From contig CAZWUW010000005.1 in NCBI GenBank assembly GCA_964636895.1, positions 1 through 59,791 of the forward strand: 59,791 nt of DNA. Direction: 5' to 3'. The DNA is from CAZWUW01 sp964636895. Lineage in GTDB: Bacteria; Bacillota; Thermincolia; Thermincolales; CAZWUW01. Below, piece by piece: positions 16,269 through 24,765 of the stretch (position 1 is the first letter of the stretch; every line of letters starts with the position of its first letter). Position numbers and translations under genes: made by a program. A model generated the notes under the pieces. The model saw only the letters and a program-made list of their open reading frames with translations, ran no database searches and was not told the DNA's origin.

Positions 16269-17879
16269 TTAAGGTCTGACTCTGTAGTTTAGGAGAGTCT
16301 CATTGATGAACGGAGTACTATCAGATTCAGAAATCTTATCGTGGCAAGCCTGACATACGACACGGTCATCGGCCTTCAGCAAGCTGTTATCCATCCCGCC
16401 GTGTTTGGTATCTATGTCTTTGTTTTTGGCAGAGCTGCCGTGGACATAGTGGCAGGACTGACAAATGACAGTACCGGACCTCATCGGGGTCGTCTGGAAG
16501 CCTTCAATGGAAATATCAAATTTGTTTGCCCAGGGACCGTTCCTGGCATTATCATACCACCATGGATAACCTGCAGTTCCGATAGCATGTCGGAAGGCCT
16601 TGGTGTATGACCCGGACGTAACTCTGGCCGTAGAGCCGTTCATACCATCAGTAGTAAGCAAGTTAAAGCCAACACCGCCGCCCATGTTCTGATAAAAGTC
16701 ATAGTGGCAGGTGCCGCAATAGGTATTCATGCCATAAACATAGTTCACCACTTCGGTTGCGCTATACTTATTGGCAAAAGTCATTACGGTTGGCCGGGCC
16801 ATAATCGGCCGGAACTCAGCACGTAATGTTTTGTTGGCCGGAACGATATACGTATTAAATCTGACAATTGTATAGATAGGTTTCTGAGTTGCCAAATCGG
16901 AGTTATTTGCTATAGTGTTAAGCAGTACCGGTTGACTAATAGGCTGAGTGGTGCCGGGGATAATCTTTTGGGCGCTGCCATCCGCATTTTTGTCTACCTC
17001 GTATACAATAGGCTTGGCAGCCCCTTGCTCAGTTTTCCAGAGTCCGCTAAAGGTAGGCCCGATGATGCCGGCTTTGGGGTCGGCCTTCATCCGCCATATC
17101 TTGCCAAACTCCCAACCGGCTTGTCCAACGGTAAATGTACCGTCTTTGAAAATATTAAGGACTGTACCAGCCGGTACCGGTTCCAGCACACCAAAGACAT
17201 CGTCGTTGGCAGCAATGGTAATAGGCGCGCTCTCGAGCAGCCGGTCATTGCCTCTTTGGTTAACAATACCGGCCCATGCCCCGGTGCCGGTGAAGGCGGT
17301 AGCGGTAACAGTCTGACCATGCGGGTTATGGCAGTTGATACAGTCAAGGTTCCAATTCTTTTCCGGTGCACCACCGGGAGCCGTATCGCTTTCCAAGCCG
17401 TCGCGCATGTGACTGGTGACACTAACAGCAGCAGCAGCTGCATCCGGCAATTTATAGGTTTCAAAACCGCCGGCAGTACTGTTCTTTGTGCCTGCAACTA
17501 ATCCTGCCTGGACGTTATAGTTACTGGAGGTACCGTCATGGCAGGCATAGCAGAGGAAATAATTGCTGGTCCTTCTGATCAGTTTGGCCCCTGCGGCATC
17601 GTGTGTCCTGTGACACTCGGCGCAGGCAAAGGTATTAGTGGTAAAATCACCGTGGGGGTTGTAGCCGACTTGTGCACCGGCCTGGCCCAAAGCATTAAGC
17701 CCTTTATCAATGGCATTATTGGTGACCCGGCCATTATAGGCCTTGTCATATACTGTCGCGGTCGGATCCTGGGCGCTGTAGTCGACATAAAAGTCGCTGG
17801 GGACAGTTGCCCAGGCGGCCGCAGCCATGGCAAACACCATTATGACTGCCATAGCCAGCATCAGAGAAAATCTTTTCAC
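16269..17879 (-). CDS. Secreted hexahaem c-type cytochrome
   Basis: A 536-residue exported cytochrome. I chose GTG 17879 because AGAGGAG lies eight bases upstream and it gives a clean signal peptide (MKRFSLMLAM, then a long Ala/Met hydrophobic core ending A-W-A); the longer frame adds an implausible Asn-rich leader. Six CXXCH motifs are visible: CAECH, CYACH, CINCH near the start, and CGTCH, CQSCH, CQACH near the end. They flank a haem-free middle of about 200 residues that is probably a beta-sandwich. It is the third gene after the TPR and NHL genes in the same direction, so it is likely part of their transcript. Confidence 0.9.
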   Translation of the reverse strand: MKRFSLMLAMAVIMVFAMAAAAWATVPSDFYVDYSAQDPTATVYDKAYNGRVTNNAIDKGLNALGQAGAQVGYNPHGDFTTNTFACAECHRTHDAAGAKLIRRTSNYFLCYACHDGTSSNYNVQAGLVAGTKNSTAGGFETYKLPDAAAAAVSVTSHMRDGLESDTAPGGAPEKNWNLDCINCHNPHGQTVTATAFTGTGAWAGIVNQRGNDRLLESAPITIAANDDVFGVLEPVPAGTVLNIFKDGTFTVGQAGWEFGKIWRMKADPKAGIIGPTFSGLWKTEQGAAKPIVYEVDKNADGSAQKIIPGTTQPISQPVLLNTIANNSDLATQKPIYTIVRFNTYIVPANKTLRAEFRPIMARPTVMTFANKYSATEVVNYVYGMNTYCGTCHYDFYQNMGGGVGFNLLTTDGMNGSTARVTSGSYTKAFRHAIGTAGYPWWYDNARNGPWANKFDISIEGFQTTPMRSGTVICQSCHYVHGSSAKNKDIDTKHGGMDNSLLKADDRVVCQACHDKISESDSTPFINETLLNYRVRP

Positions 17880-17966
17880 GCCATTCACTCCTCTGTTTTT
17901 TTTATTTGTTAACCCGCAGGCATTATTATTCACCTCCCCTCCACCCAATTTGGGTTATACAAATCA

Positions 17967-19001
17967 TCAAAAACCATACACCGCCACCCGGTTATTGCCT
18001 TTATCAGCAATATAAATCCTGCCCTGGTCATCAATAGCAATATCATTTGCCACATAAAACTGGTCGTTTTCCGGGCCGCTGCTACCAAAAGCAAAAAGCT
18101 GCTTATTTTCCTCCAAATCAAAGACAGTGATAGTGTTGAGGATAGGACTGGCCACATACAACACACCCTTTGGGTCAATACCCAACCCCCGGGGGTTAAT
18201 CAAGGTAGTTGAGTTATTAGTTTGTCCTTCTTCACCTGCTTTTGTTTCTCCGGCCAGCAATTTGATAAACTTGCCGTTTAAATCAAAAATCTGCACCCGG
18301 TTATTGCCGGAATCAGAAATATAGATGCTGTCATCTTTGACCAGGACAGCGTTCGGGTATACCAGCTGGCCGATTTTATTGCCTTTGGTGCCGCCGATTT
18401 TAAATAGCTGCTTTCCTTGCTTATCAAATACCAGCAGGCTGTGCAAACCAGCATCAGTAATATAAACACGGTCAGCGGCAACAAAAATATTGGTGGGTAC
18501 CCGAAAAATCCTTTTTTTCCCTTCACCGCCAAAATACTTTTTAAAATTACCGTTCAAATCAAAAACGGCGACTCTGCCGTTATGCATATCGGCAACATAT
18601 AAATCCGTATTATCAGCCGCCAGGCCATAGGGGTAATTAAGTTTTCCCGCCCCGGCGCCAAATTTGCCAAAAGTAAACAGCGGCCTGCCCTTCATGTCAA
18701 ACACCTGAATCCGGTGATTACCGGCATCACTGACATACAGCCTGTTATTTGCGATTTCAACTCCCATGGGAGTTTTCATTTTACCTTTGGCATCTTCACC
18801 GTAAACGGCAAACAAAAACTTCGGTGATATGGGGCCAATTAACGGGACTGAAACGTAATTCAAAGCTGTCAGCGGATTTAAGCCAAAATAAGCCAGCATG
18901 CCAAAACAGAGTACACCGAAAGCAATTATCCCGGCAATTATTTTTTTAAGGGTCGGTTTCTTTACAAACTTTTCCGCAGTTGCTGTATTAACTGTGTTCA
19001 A
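17967..19001 (-). CDS. Membrane-anchored NHL-repeat beta-propeller
   Basis: A 344-residue protein with a single N-terminal membrane helix (about 20-43) and an extracytoplasmic body of six NHL repeats. The blade signature LYVSDAGNHRIQVFD recurs with variations (LYVADMHNGRVAVFD, IYISDSGNNRVQIFD and others), and the last blade ends IYIADKGNNRVAVYGF. NHL propellers are usually binding or scaffold modules. Lying 15 bases after the TPR gene and about 90 before the hexahaem cytochrome, it probably assembles or docks cytochromes at the outer face of the membrane; that role is inferred from context only. Confidence 0.88.
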   Translation of the reverse strand: MNTVNTATAEKFVKKPTLKKIIAGIIAFGVLCFGMLAYFGLNPLTALNYVSVPLIGPISPKFLFAVYGEDAKGKMKTPMGVEIANNRLYVSDAGNHRIQVFDMKGRPLFTFGKFGAGAGKLNYPYGLAADNTDLYVADMHNGRVAVFDLNGNFKKYFGGEGKKRIFRVPTNIFVAADRVYITDAGLHSLLVFDKQGKQLFKIGGTKGNKIGQLVYPNAVLVKDDSIYISDSGNNRVQIFDLNGKFIKLLAGETKAGEEGQTNNSTTLINPRGLGIDPKGVLYVASPILNTITVFDLEENKQLFAFGSSGPENDQFYVANDIAIDDQGRIYIADKGNNRVAVYGF

Positions 19002-19016
19002 CTGGCACTACCTCCT

Positions 19017-19655
19017 CTATTTCAACGCCGCTAATGCGGCCTTTGCTTCCTCAAAGCCCGGATCCCTGCGTACAGCCTGAAAATAGTAATCCTTGGCCAT
19101 TTTTTTATTACCCAAGCCCTCATAAGCTTTACCAAGAAAGTAACGTGATTCGTTAGATACCGGTTCCAGATTTAATGCTTTGTTCAAAAACACCTGCGCA
19201 TTTTTATAATCGTTTTTCTTTAAATACGCCACGCCGATATTTAAAAATGATTGATAATGCCTGGGCGATTTGACGGTGATTCTTTTTAAACCCTTAATGG
19301 CTTCGTCATATTTTTCGGTATCAATATACACCAAACTCAGGTTATACAAAGCAGAAAGGTTTTCTTTATCAATTTTAAGAGCCTCTTTGAATGCTTCTTC
19401 GGCATCATTATATTGTTTTAACCGGTGATAACCGGCACCCAGTTCAATAAACTTTTCGGCAGTGCGGTATCCCTGGGCCACCTGTTTTTCCAGATCTTTT
19501 ACCTCCCTGGCCACCAGTGGCGACCGGTCATACTGCAGGCGCAACAAAACCAAGCCCAGGGCCATGTTTACAACAATCACTATTAACACGGTTAATAAGA
19601 TAACAGTTACCGCTTTTTTCATTGGCACTTGCTGAATTTCACCCGTTTTAAGCAT
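19017..19655 (-). CDS. Membrane-anchored TPR protein
   Basis: A 212-residue protein with one N-terminal membrane helix (about residues 14-38) followed by four or five tetratricopeptide repeats, for example YNDAEEAFKEALKID, YDEAIKGL and YKNAQVFLNKALNLEP, and a final AKDYYFQAVRRDP unit. TPR arrays bind protein partners. It is the first gene of the TPR-NHL-cytochrome set and resembles the TPR components of cytochrome c maturation or secretion systems (CcmH/NrfG-like), though no other ccm gene is present here. The ATG has GAGAGGTG about eight bases upstream. Confidence 0.88.
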   Translation of the reverse strand: MLKTGEIQQVPMKKAVTVILLTVLIVIVVNMALGLVLLRLQYDRSPLVAREVKDLEKQVAQGYRTAEKFIELGAGYHRLKQYNDAEEAFKEALKIDKENLSALYNLSLVYIDTEKYDEAIKGLKRITVKSPRHYQSFLNIGVAYLKKNDYKNAQVFLNKALNLEPVSNESRYFLGKAYEGLGNKKMAKDYYFQAVRRDPGFEEAKAALAALK

Positions 19656-19932
19656 TTTTAGTCACCTCTCTCATTTGATTAATTGTGCGCAAATCTATCC
19701 GGAACAGATTATTCATCCCAGACCCCCTTCCAGTATTTATATATACCTCTACATCAAATATTTTACAGGAAGGATTAACAATAATTTGTCATAATAAAAC
19801 ACCGGAAGTAAAATATTTTTCTTCTTTTTTAAACATTTGTACTTTTTTTCACCACTGTATTCGACAAAACGACGAATATTAAAGGTGAAGGTGTCAGAAT
19901 TTTCTGATTTACGAGCATGGTAGTTGGCCCTA
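19656..19932. other. Non-coding upstream region of the TPR-NHL-cytochrome operon
   Basis: About 280 bases without a credible gene between the TPR start and the terminator of the next cytochrome gene. It is AT-rich and holds an inverted repeat TATTCG-N9-CGAATA at 19858-19878, one arm of which is an exact Spo0A-type box. I found no riboswitch pattern in it. Confidence 0.6.
19859..19868 (-). promoter_or_regulatory. Candidate Spo0A box
   Basis: On the minus strand the sequence TTTGTCGAAT matches the Spo0A-P consensus (TTTGTCGAA) exactly. It lies about 200 bases upstream of the TPR start. The match is short and could be chance, but the same ten bases occur upstream of the spo0E-like gene. Confidence 0.4.
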
Positions 19933-19970
19933 ATCAAAAACCCTGAGACAAATGTCCCAGGGTTTTTGAT
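19933..19970 (-). terminator. Terminator of the heptahaem-type cytochrome gene
   Basis: An outer stem CAAAAACCCTG / CAGGGTTTTTG with an inner GAC/GTC pair closes an AAAT loop. It directly follows the TAA of the cytochrome gene and provides a T-run on the minus strand. Confidence 0.8.
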
Positions 19971-22147
19971 TATTTATACAAGATTTCAAAACGTCCGCCG
20001 GCCGGCAATGGAGTTGTCGCGGTATGCGTCTCACCTTTATACCATAGGACGGTACAGATCCGGTTAACTTTGGTAAAAGTCATACTAAAGTAATTTTTTG
20101 TCGTATCAGGTACAGGTGAAGACATTGTCCAGCCAAATTGGTTTAACTGCTCCTGGTAATATGCCGCTGCTGTAACAGTACTAATATCATTTCGCCTGCT
20201 GGAAATAACGATTTTGCCTCCCCCGGCGCTATACTCAACCGGCATCCATGTTTCACCACCCCAAATGGCGGCGGGTAAAGGCACTGTCCAGTCAAATCCG
20301 CTATGCAGCGGAATATCCAAAGGGATTTTTTCCACAAAATTAACATTGTGGGCCTGACCGTGACAAGCGCCACAGGAGGTGTTCAACGACTTGATGGCAT
20401 TTATAATTTCCGGACGGGTATTGCTGTGGCAGGTGGCACAATTATATTTACTTTGGGTAACAGGGTCCGTATATTTCTCATGTTCTCTGGTCAGGCTGCC
20501 GGCGTGACAGTCCCCACCGCAGGAATTGGCCACTGTATGTTTGCCGGCAATGTCGTGACCCTTGGTCCAGTTGGCAATGTAGCCGTCTCTGGCATGACAG
20601 GAGAAGCAGTCATTTTTCCTGAAATTAGTAATTACTTCAGCTCCATGTACTGAATGGCAACGGAGACAGGCGTTAGCATCACCGTCGTGACAGGATTGGC
20701 ACCTATCTACCCGGTGGGTTTTTATAGTATGGCAGCCCAGACATTCCTGCGAGGTCAAAGACCCCTGCATTTCGAGATTTGTCGTCACATAGAAAGACCA
20801 GTTGGCTTTTCCGGATACTCCATTGACATCATAGACCGTCATAGCCACGTTATGCATTATTTCATTTGTCAGATTGCTGCCCGGCATGTAGTAAACATTC
20901 CCGCTTGTGGTGCCGGTGGCGGTGTAGATGAAGGCAGGTATTTTTATGCCGTTGACAATTAGTTCAATTCTAGCCGGATCAATAGCCGCACTGGCGCTGA
21001 TATTGGCTGAAATACCAGGGCGCTGATTTGTCACATAGCTTTTCGGTGCCGGGGTCAGATTCATAATAAGCGGCGCGACCGCCTGGGCATCAATATTAAA
21101 AGTGGTATTGCTCGTGCTGCCGGTACCAAGCTTATCCTTAATGCTGATTTCCAGCGGATACGGGCCAAAACCCAGCCCATTGGCCTGATATGTAATCTTG
21201 CCTTTAGTCAGATCCTGCACCTGAACAACGTTCCCAGCACCATCAGATGCCCAAGTAGTATTAAAGGTAATGGTGGGCTGGACTACCTGAGCACCGATTT
21301 TCATGCTCAGTGAATTGGCGTCCAACTCGTCAGTATCGCTAACATTAACCTGAATCAGCGGATTGTTAACGGTTATTATGCTTCCGTCGGCCGGCGAGAG
21401 ATTGCTGAAAACCGGTGCCGTTACAGTGACGTTAAACCTCCAGGCCGCAATGACAACATGGCCTCCCATATCTTTGGCTTCCAGCGTGACATTATGACTG
21501 CCAGAGGTTAAGGGTATAGCAGGCGTATAGCTCACTTCACCGGTAGCACTGTTAAAGTTATGGGCAACCCTTGTACTGTTAACTGTCAAAATAATTGTAG
21601 CCGGATCGATGCTGCCATTGGGATCCTTAACAATTGCAGAAATCGTAGGACTATTTGTCAATACACCGCTATTGTCTGCCGGGGTTAAGTTTGCTATCAC
21701 CGGTGGCACCGCCACAGTAAATGACCATTGCGTAACAGACACATTATTTGCGTCATCATATACCTGAACCTGAACGGTTTGATTGCCGTCACTAAGATTA
21801 GCGGCCTGATATGAGATATCAGCCTCATTTTTATTAACTGCTTCCATTAATGCGCCAGTATCCGGGTCCATCACCCATGTTTTAGGTTGAGTCAAGTTGG
21901 CTGTTTTTATTTGGTTATTAAGATAAAACTTGAGACTGGCACCGTTAATGCCGTCAGTATCTGAGGCATGCACTTTTACTAACGGGTTAGCTGTTGTTAC
22001 AGTCGCTAAGTTAGCGGGACTTAGCGCCGAATAAGTCGGACCGGTAGTGGAAGCATTGGCTGGTACTCCAACTAACAGCATTAACAGGAGCACCAAACCA
22101 ATTAACATTACCCATTTCCTGCCTGCTTTATTCTGTTGTCTAATCAA
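19970..22147 (-). CDS. Secreted cytochrome with Ig-like repeats and seven haem-type motifs
   Basis: A 725-residue exported protein. It has a signal peptide (about 10-32) and four or five Ig-like/cadherin-like repeats, each with a NLxPADNS or YSALSPA opening and an F.V.V strand end (about 35-455). A compact haem region follows at about 460-610 with six CXXCH motifs (CLGCH, CQSCH, CLRCH, CFSCH, CATCH, CGACH) and one CX3CH (CGGDCH, 20504-20521). The C-terminal 110 residues are haem-free and end in a strand-rich domain I do not recognise. Repeats plus haems suggest a wall-spanning surface cytochrome. It forms its own transcription unit, ending in a terminator ahead of the TPR operon. Confidence 0.88.
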   Translation of the reverse strand: MIRQQNKAGRKWVMLIGLVLLLMLLVGVPANASTTGPTYSALSPANLATVTTANPLVKVHASDTDGINGASLKFYLNNQIKTANLTQPKTWVMDPDTGALMEAVNKNEADISYQAANLSDGNQTVQVQVYDDANNVSVTQWSFTVAVPPVIANLTPADNSGVLTNSPTISAIVKDPNGSIDPATIILTVNSTRVAHNFNSATGEVSYTPAIPLTSGSHNVTLEAKDMGGHVVIAAWRFNVTVTAPVFSNLSPADGSIITVNNPLIQVNVSDTDELDANSLSMKIGAQVVQPTITFNTTWASDGAGNVVQVQDLTKGKITYQANGLGFGPYPLEISIKDKLGTGSTSNTTFNIDAQAVAPLIMNLTPAPKSYVTNQRPGISANISASAAIDPARIELIVNGIKIPAFIYTATGTTSGNVYYMPGSNLTNEIMHNVAMTVYDVNGVSGKANWSFYVTTNLEMQGSLTSQECLGCHTIKTHRVDRCQSCHDGDANACLRCHSVHGAEVITNFRKNDCFSCHARDGYIANWTKGHDIAGKHTVANSCGGDCHAGSLTREHEKYTDPVTQSKYNCATCHSNTRPEIINAIKSLNTSCGACHGQAHNVNFVEKIPLDIPLHSGFDWTVPLPAAIWGGETWMPVEYSAGGGKIVISSRRNDISTVTAAAYYQEQLNQFGWTMSSPVPDTTKNYFSMTFTKVNRICTVLWYKGETHTATTPLPAGGRFEILYK

Positions 22148-22432
22148 GTCTCCTCCCCCTTTCTGTACGTATTCTTAAATAATTCACCTCCCCTTTTGTG
22201 GTATTGGAAAAAATAACTTTTTTATATATTAAGTGTATTATATTTACTTTAAAAAATATGTTGAAACCTGTGTTTAAAATCCAAAAAAATTATCAGTAAA
22301 GAATTTACTTTATGTTTATTAAACCGACATATTTTGTATACATATTAAAATAAAATTAAGTACGGTGCCATTACGCACGCCACCAACAAAGCACATTTGG
22401 TTGTAGTTGCAGCGATCATCCCAGGAAATAAA
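22148..22432. other. AT-rich non-coding region
   Basis: About 285 bases upstream of the cytochrome gene with no credible reading frame. It should contain that gene's promoter, but I could not pick one with a good -35/-10 pair. Two GGGGAGG-type sites occur just before the cytochrome start; only the nearer one is at a useful distance. Confidence 0.5.
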
Positions 22433-22469
22433 AAAAGACCAGGTTGTCATCTAGACAGCCCGGTCTTTT
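22433..22469 (-). terminator. Terminator after DUF3786 paralogue 2
   Basis: An interrupted stem AAAAGACC..GG..GTC / GAC..CC..GGTCTTTT is followed on the minus strand by further T. It lies about 40 bases after the DUF3786 stop. Confidence 0.75.
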
Positions 22470-22509
22470 CATATTAATTAGACCAATTAAGTCAATTATG
22501 AGAATTAGC

Positions 22510-23124
22510 TTATTTCGCCATTCCGGCCATTGCATAAACCACATTACTCGCCACCACCGCATAGTCTTCGGTAGGCAAATAGTTCGCGGCCGAAGCATCA
22601 AACAAAATATTACCGGTGGCCGGAAATTCATCGTCCGCCGCCCACAGCACATAAGTAATGGCCACTCTGGGCAATACCTGAATAGTTACACTGACATCCC
22701 CCAAAACCTGCTTAACTCCGCCCAGCTTTGCCGCAACTTGTAAAAAAAGCTCATGGTTTTGGCCAAAAACTTTTATCATCGGTTCAATCGCCCGCCGGTA
22801 AAAAGGGTCAATGTAAATAGCACCATCCGGCAGTTCTTTGAAAGAAATATACTTGTCCTGAACCGGTGCGCCGTTAGCAGTACAAAGGTAGTGCAGCAAC
22901 AGGGCCTGCTCCTTTAGCGGTACCTCACCCTCCTTCGCAGCATAACCGACAACAATCCCCGGATAAGTAACGGTGTAATCCTGACCCAAATATTTTAAGG
23001 TGATCACACCCAGGTCAGGATTCCAATGCGCTCCGCTGTTACGAGCCATTTCCGCCGGCTCTTTGGCTTTCATTTTGTTGCAGGCATATTCATAAGTAAC
23101 TTCCAGGTTATAATTCTTGGACAC
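22510..23124 (-). CDS. DUF3786 protein, paralogue 2
   Basis: A 204-residue DUF3786 protein that shares with paralogue 1 the PAEMARNSGA / PAEMAKNTGA segment, F.ELPDG, F...AIEP, GGV..V.GD, LWAADDEFPATGNILFD and an end motif. This is the closest pair of the three in the window. The start is GTG 23124 with GGGGGATGTTCC before it. It is a monocistronic gene with its own terminator. Family function is unknown; it is distributed among strict anaerobes, often near iron-sulfur or corrinoid enzymes in my recollection. Confidence 0.82.
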   Translation of the reverse strand: MSKNYNLEVTYEYACNKMKAKEPAEMARNSGAHWNPDLGVITLKYLGQDYTVTYPGIVVGYAAKEGEVPLKEQALLLHYLCTANGAPVQDKYISFKELPDGAIYIDPFYRRAIEPMIKVFGQNHELFLQVAAKLGGVKQVLGDVSVTIQVLPRVAITYVLWAADDEFPATGNILFDASAANYLPTEDYAVVASNVVYAMAGMAK

Positions 23125-23305
23125 GGAACATCCCCCTTAACATGTTTTTCTCTAATCTTATTGTCCAGCCGAATCGTTTTTCCGTCACCTGCCCGGCTGA
23201 TCAAATCATGTCCCGTATATTATATCATATTATCAAAGCATAAGTATAAAAAAACATCAACAGGCGAAAAATGAAGATTGTAGAATAACGTCGGAGGTAC
23301 GATCA

Positions 23306-23683
23306 ATGAATTTGATGCTGCAAGCTGATTTGACAGTCTGGTTAAAGCTATTAGGCATTGGCCTGATTACAGGGCTTGTCAACGGTCTGCTGGGAATCGG
23401 CGGAGGCACTGTATTGATTCCCAGTATGGTGTTTTTGCTGAGCATCAGCCAGCACCAGGCCCACGGCACATCGCTGGCCGTTATTTTACCGACGGCCCTT
23501 GTCAGTGCTATAATATATGGCTTTAATGACGACTTAAATATAAAACTCTCTTTACAAGTAGCTTTGGGCGGCATCACCGGCGGCTATCTGGGTGCCAAGC
23601 TGATGAATCACATCCCGGCCCCTGCCCTGAAAAAATTCTTTGCTGTCTTTATGTTCCTGGCCGGCCTCAGGATGGCGTTATAA
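23306..23683 (+). CDS. TSUP (TauE/SafE) half-transporter A
   Basis: A 125-residue integral membrane protein with about four helices that corresponds to one repeat of the two-repeat TSUP sulfite/sulfonate exporter family. The repeat signature is clear: G-L-V-N-G-L-L-G-I-G-G-G-T followed by L-I-P and, later, QAHGTSLAVILPTA. A complete TSUP protein has about 250 residues, so this is half. The stop overlaps the start of the second half by TAATG, so the two halves are translationally coupled and probably form a heterodimer. GGAGG precedes the ATG. The substrate is unknown; sulfite, sulfoacetate or another oxyanion are the usual family cargo. Confidence 0.85.
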   Translation: MNLMLQADLTVWLKLLGIGLITGLVNGLLGIGGGTVLIPSMVFLLSISQHQAHGTSLAVILPTALVSAIIYGFNDDLNIKLSLQVALGGITGGYLGAKLMNHIPAPALKKFFAVFMFLAGLRMAL

Positions 23684-24042
23684 TGCTGGTCATGCTGATC
23701 GGTTTTTTTAGCGGTATATTAAGCGGGCTAGCCGTAGGCGGCGGAACATTATTAGTACCGGCCCTGATTTTTTTGCAGGATATCCCCCAGCACATTGCCC
23801 AGGGCGTCTCACTGGCTTCTTTTCTGCCAACGGCCACAGTTGCTGTAATCACCCATCAGCGCCAGGGCAATGTCCGGCCTAGACTGGCCCTGTTTTTGGC
23901 CGCTGGCGCAATAATCGGCGCTATTGGCGGTGCCATGTTGGCGGTTCAAATATCGGCGCCCATATTACAAAAAATTTTCGGCATGTTTTTAATGGCTATG
24001 GGTATCTGGGAATTTTGCGGCCAGCAAAAAAAGTGCCGCTAA
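23683..24042 (+). CDS. TSUP (TauE/SafE) half-transporter B
   Basis: A 119-residue membrane protein carrying the second TSUP repeat: G-I-L-S-G-L-A-V-G-G-G-T, L-L-V-P-A-L, then IAQGVSLASFLPTA, with about four helices. Its start ATG shares a base with the stop of half A. The frames differ, so this could be a frameshifted single gene. However, the clean TAATG junction and the intact signature at the start of the second repeat argue for two genuine genes. It ends inside a hairpin shared with fur. Confidence 0.85.
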   Translation: MLVMLIGFFSGILSGLAVGGGTLLVPALIFLQDIPQHIAQGVSLASFLPTATVAVITHQRQGNVRPRLALFLAAGAIIGAIGGAMLAVQISAPILQKIFGMFLMAMGIWEFCGQQKKCR

Positions 24043-24071
24043 CGGCCTATTCTCAAGCCCTAGCGGCACTT
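24031..24071 (-). terminator. Terminator of the fur gene
   Basis: An 11-bp perfect stem (AAGTGCCGCTA / TAGCGGCACTT) with a 19-base loop has seven T after it on the minus strand. It overlaps the ends of both convergent genes. Confidence 0.75.
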
Positions 24072-24491
24072 CGTACAATATCCAAAAAATTTTAGCTGGT
24101 GATCGACAACTTCAAAACCGCTGCGTTTGGCAATGGCCTCCTCCAATGAGTCCAGCAAGTCATCGGCAAACTCAGTAACCATGCCACAGCGGGTACAAAT
24201 CAAATGATGATGATGATGAATCTCATTTTGGGTAAACTCATACCGGCTGCGACCATCACCAAAATCCATACGCTGCAGCACTTCCATGTCTGCCAGTAAA
24301 TCCAGGGTCCGGTATACCGTAGCCAGACCAATGTCCGGATGTTTCTTTTTTAAAATTGAGTAAACATCCTCCGCACTTAAATGTTTTCCCTCATTATTCA
24401 TAAACACTTTGAGAATTTTTTGCCGCTGTGGCGTCAATTTGCATTCTTTGTCGTGGAATTTTTGGCGGATGTTATCCATCGTGTGCCGCAT
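24060..24491 (-). CDS. fur: Fur-family metal-responsive repressor
   Basis: A 143-residue Fur-family regulator. The winged helix is in the first 80 residues (LTPQRQKIL, SAEDVYSILKK, IGLATVYRTL). The metal-binding dimerisation domain carries the HHHHHLIC motif, a CTRCG pair and a closing CTKC pair, the latter two forming the structural zinc site. I chose ATG 24491 (AAGGTGG upstream) over the TTG three bases earlier. It lies next to feoAB, whose promoter has two Fur boxes, so Fe(II)-sensing Fur is more likely than PerR or Zur, though family members are hard to separate by sequence. Confidence 0.88.
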   Translation of the reverse strand: MRHTMDNIRQKFHDKECKLTPQRQKILKVFMNNEGKHLSAEDVYSILKKKHPDIGLATVYRTLDLLADMEVLQRMDFGDGRSRYEFTQNEIHHHHHLICTRCGMVTEFADDLLDSLEEAIAKRSGFEVVDHQLKFFGYCTKCR

Positions 24492-24573
24492 CAAGCCACC
24501 ACCTTAAATATAACTTCCACCTAATTATATTTGATTTGTGAAATTGTTGTCAATATCTACAACTCCTGCTTTT

Positions 24574-24765
24574 TCAACCGCATCCTGCTTTTTTAGCCGT
24601 ATCCCGCTTTTTTCCGCCACAACGCTTGCAGCCGCCGCTGCAGCCTGTTTTCAGCAGCAGGGTGAAACAACGCGGACAACGGATAGTTCGGGGGTCATAA
24701 ATACTATTTTGACACGTGGGGCAAAGCATAATTTTTTCCGTATTATCACAGCATTTATCCGGCAT
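24574..24765 (-). CDS. Small zinc-ribbon protein overlapping feoB
   Basis: A 63-residue cysteine-rich protein: an N-terminal CC pair, then CPTC and CRRCF-type knuckles forming a zinc ribbon (CPTC-x11-CPRC), then a Gly/Cys segment (GCSGGCKRCGG) and a Lys-rich end. Ten cysteines in 63 residues. Its ATG overlaps the feoB stop by 11 bases, so it is the third gene of the feo operon, in the place where other bacteria have feoC or a Cys-rich FeoB-associated peptide. It has no membrane helix. The start has only a weak site, so translation would rely on coupling to feoB. Confidence 0.6.
   Translation of the reverse strand: MPDKCCDNTEKIMLCPTCQNSIYDPRTIRCPRCFTLLLKTGCSGGCKRCGGKKRDTAKKAGCG

Noticed and set aside
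22148..22432. c-di-GMP (GEMM) riboswitch upstream of a cytochrome
   Set aside because: Such switches control cytochromes in Geobacter, so I looked, but none of the conserved blocks is present here or at 19656-19932.
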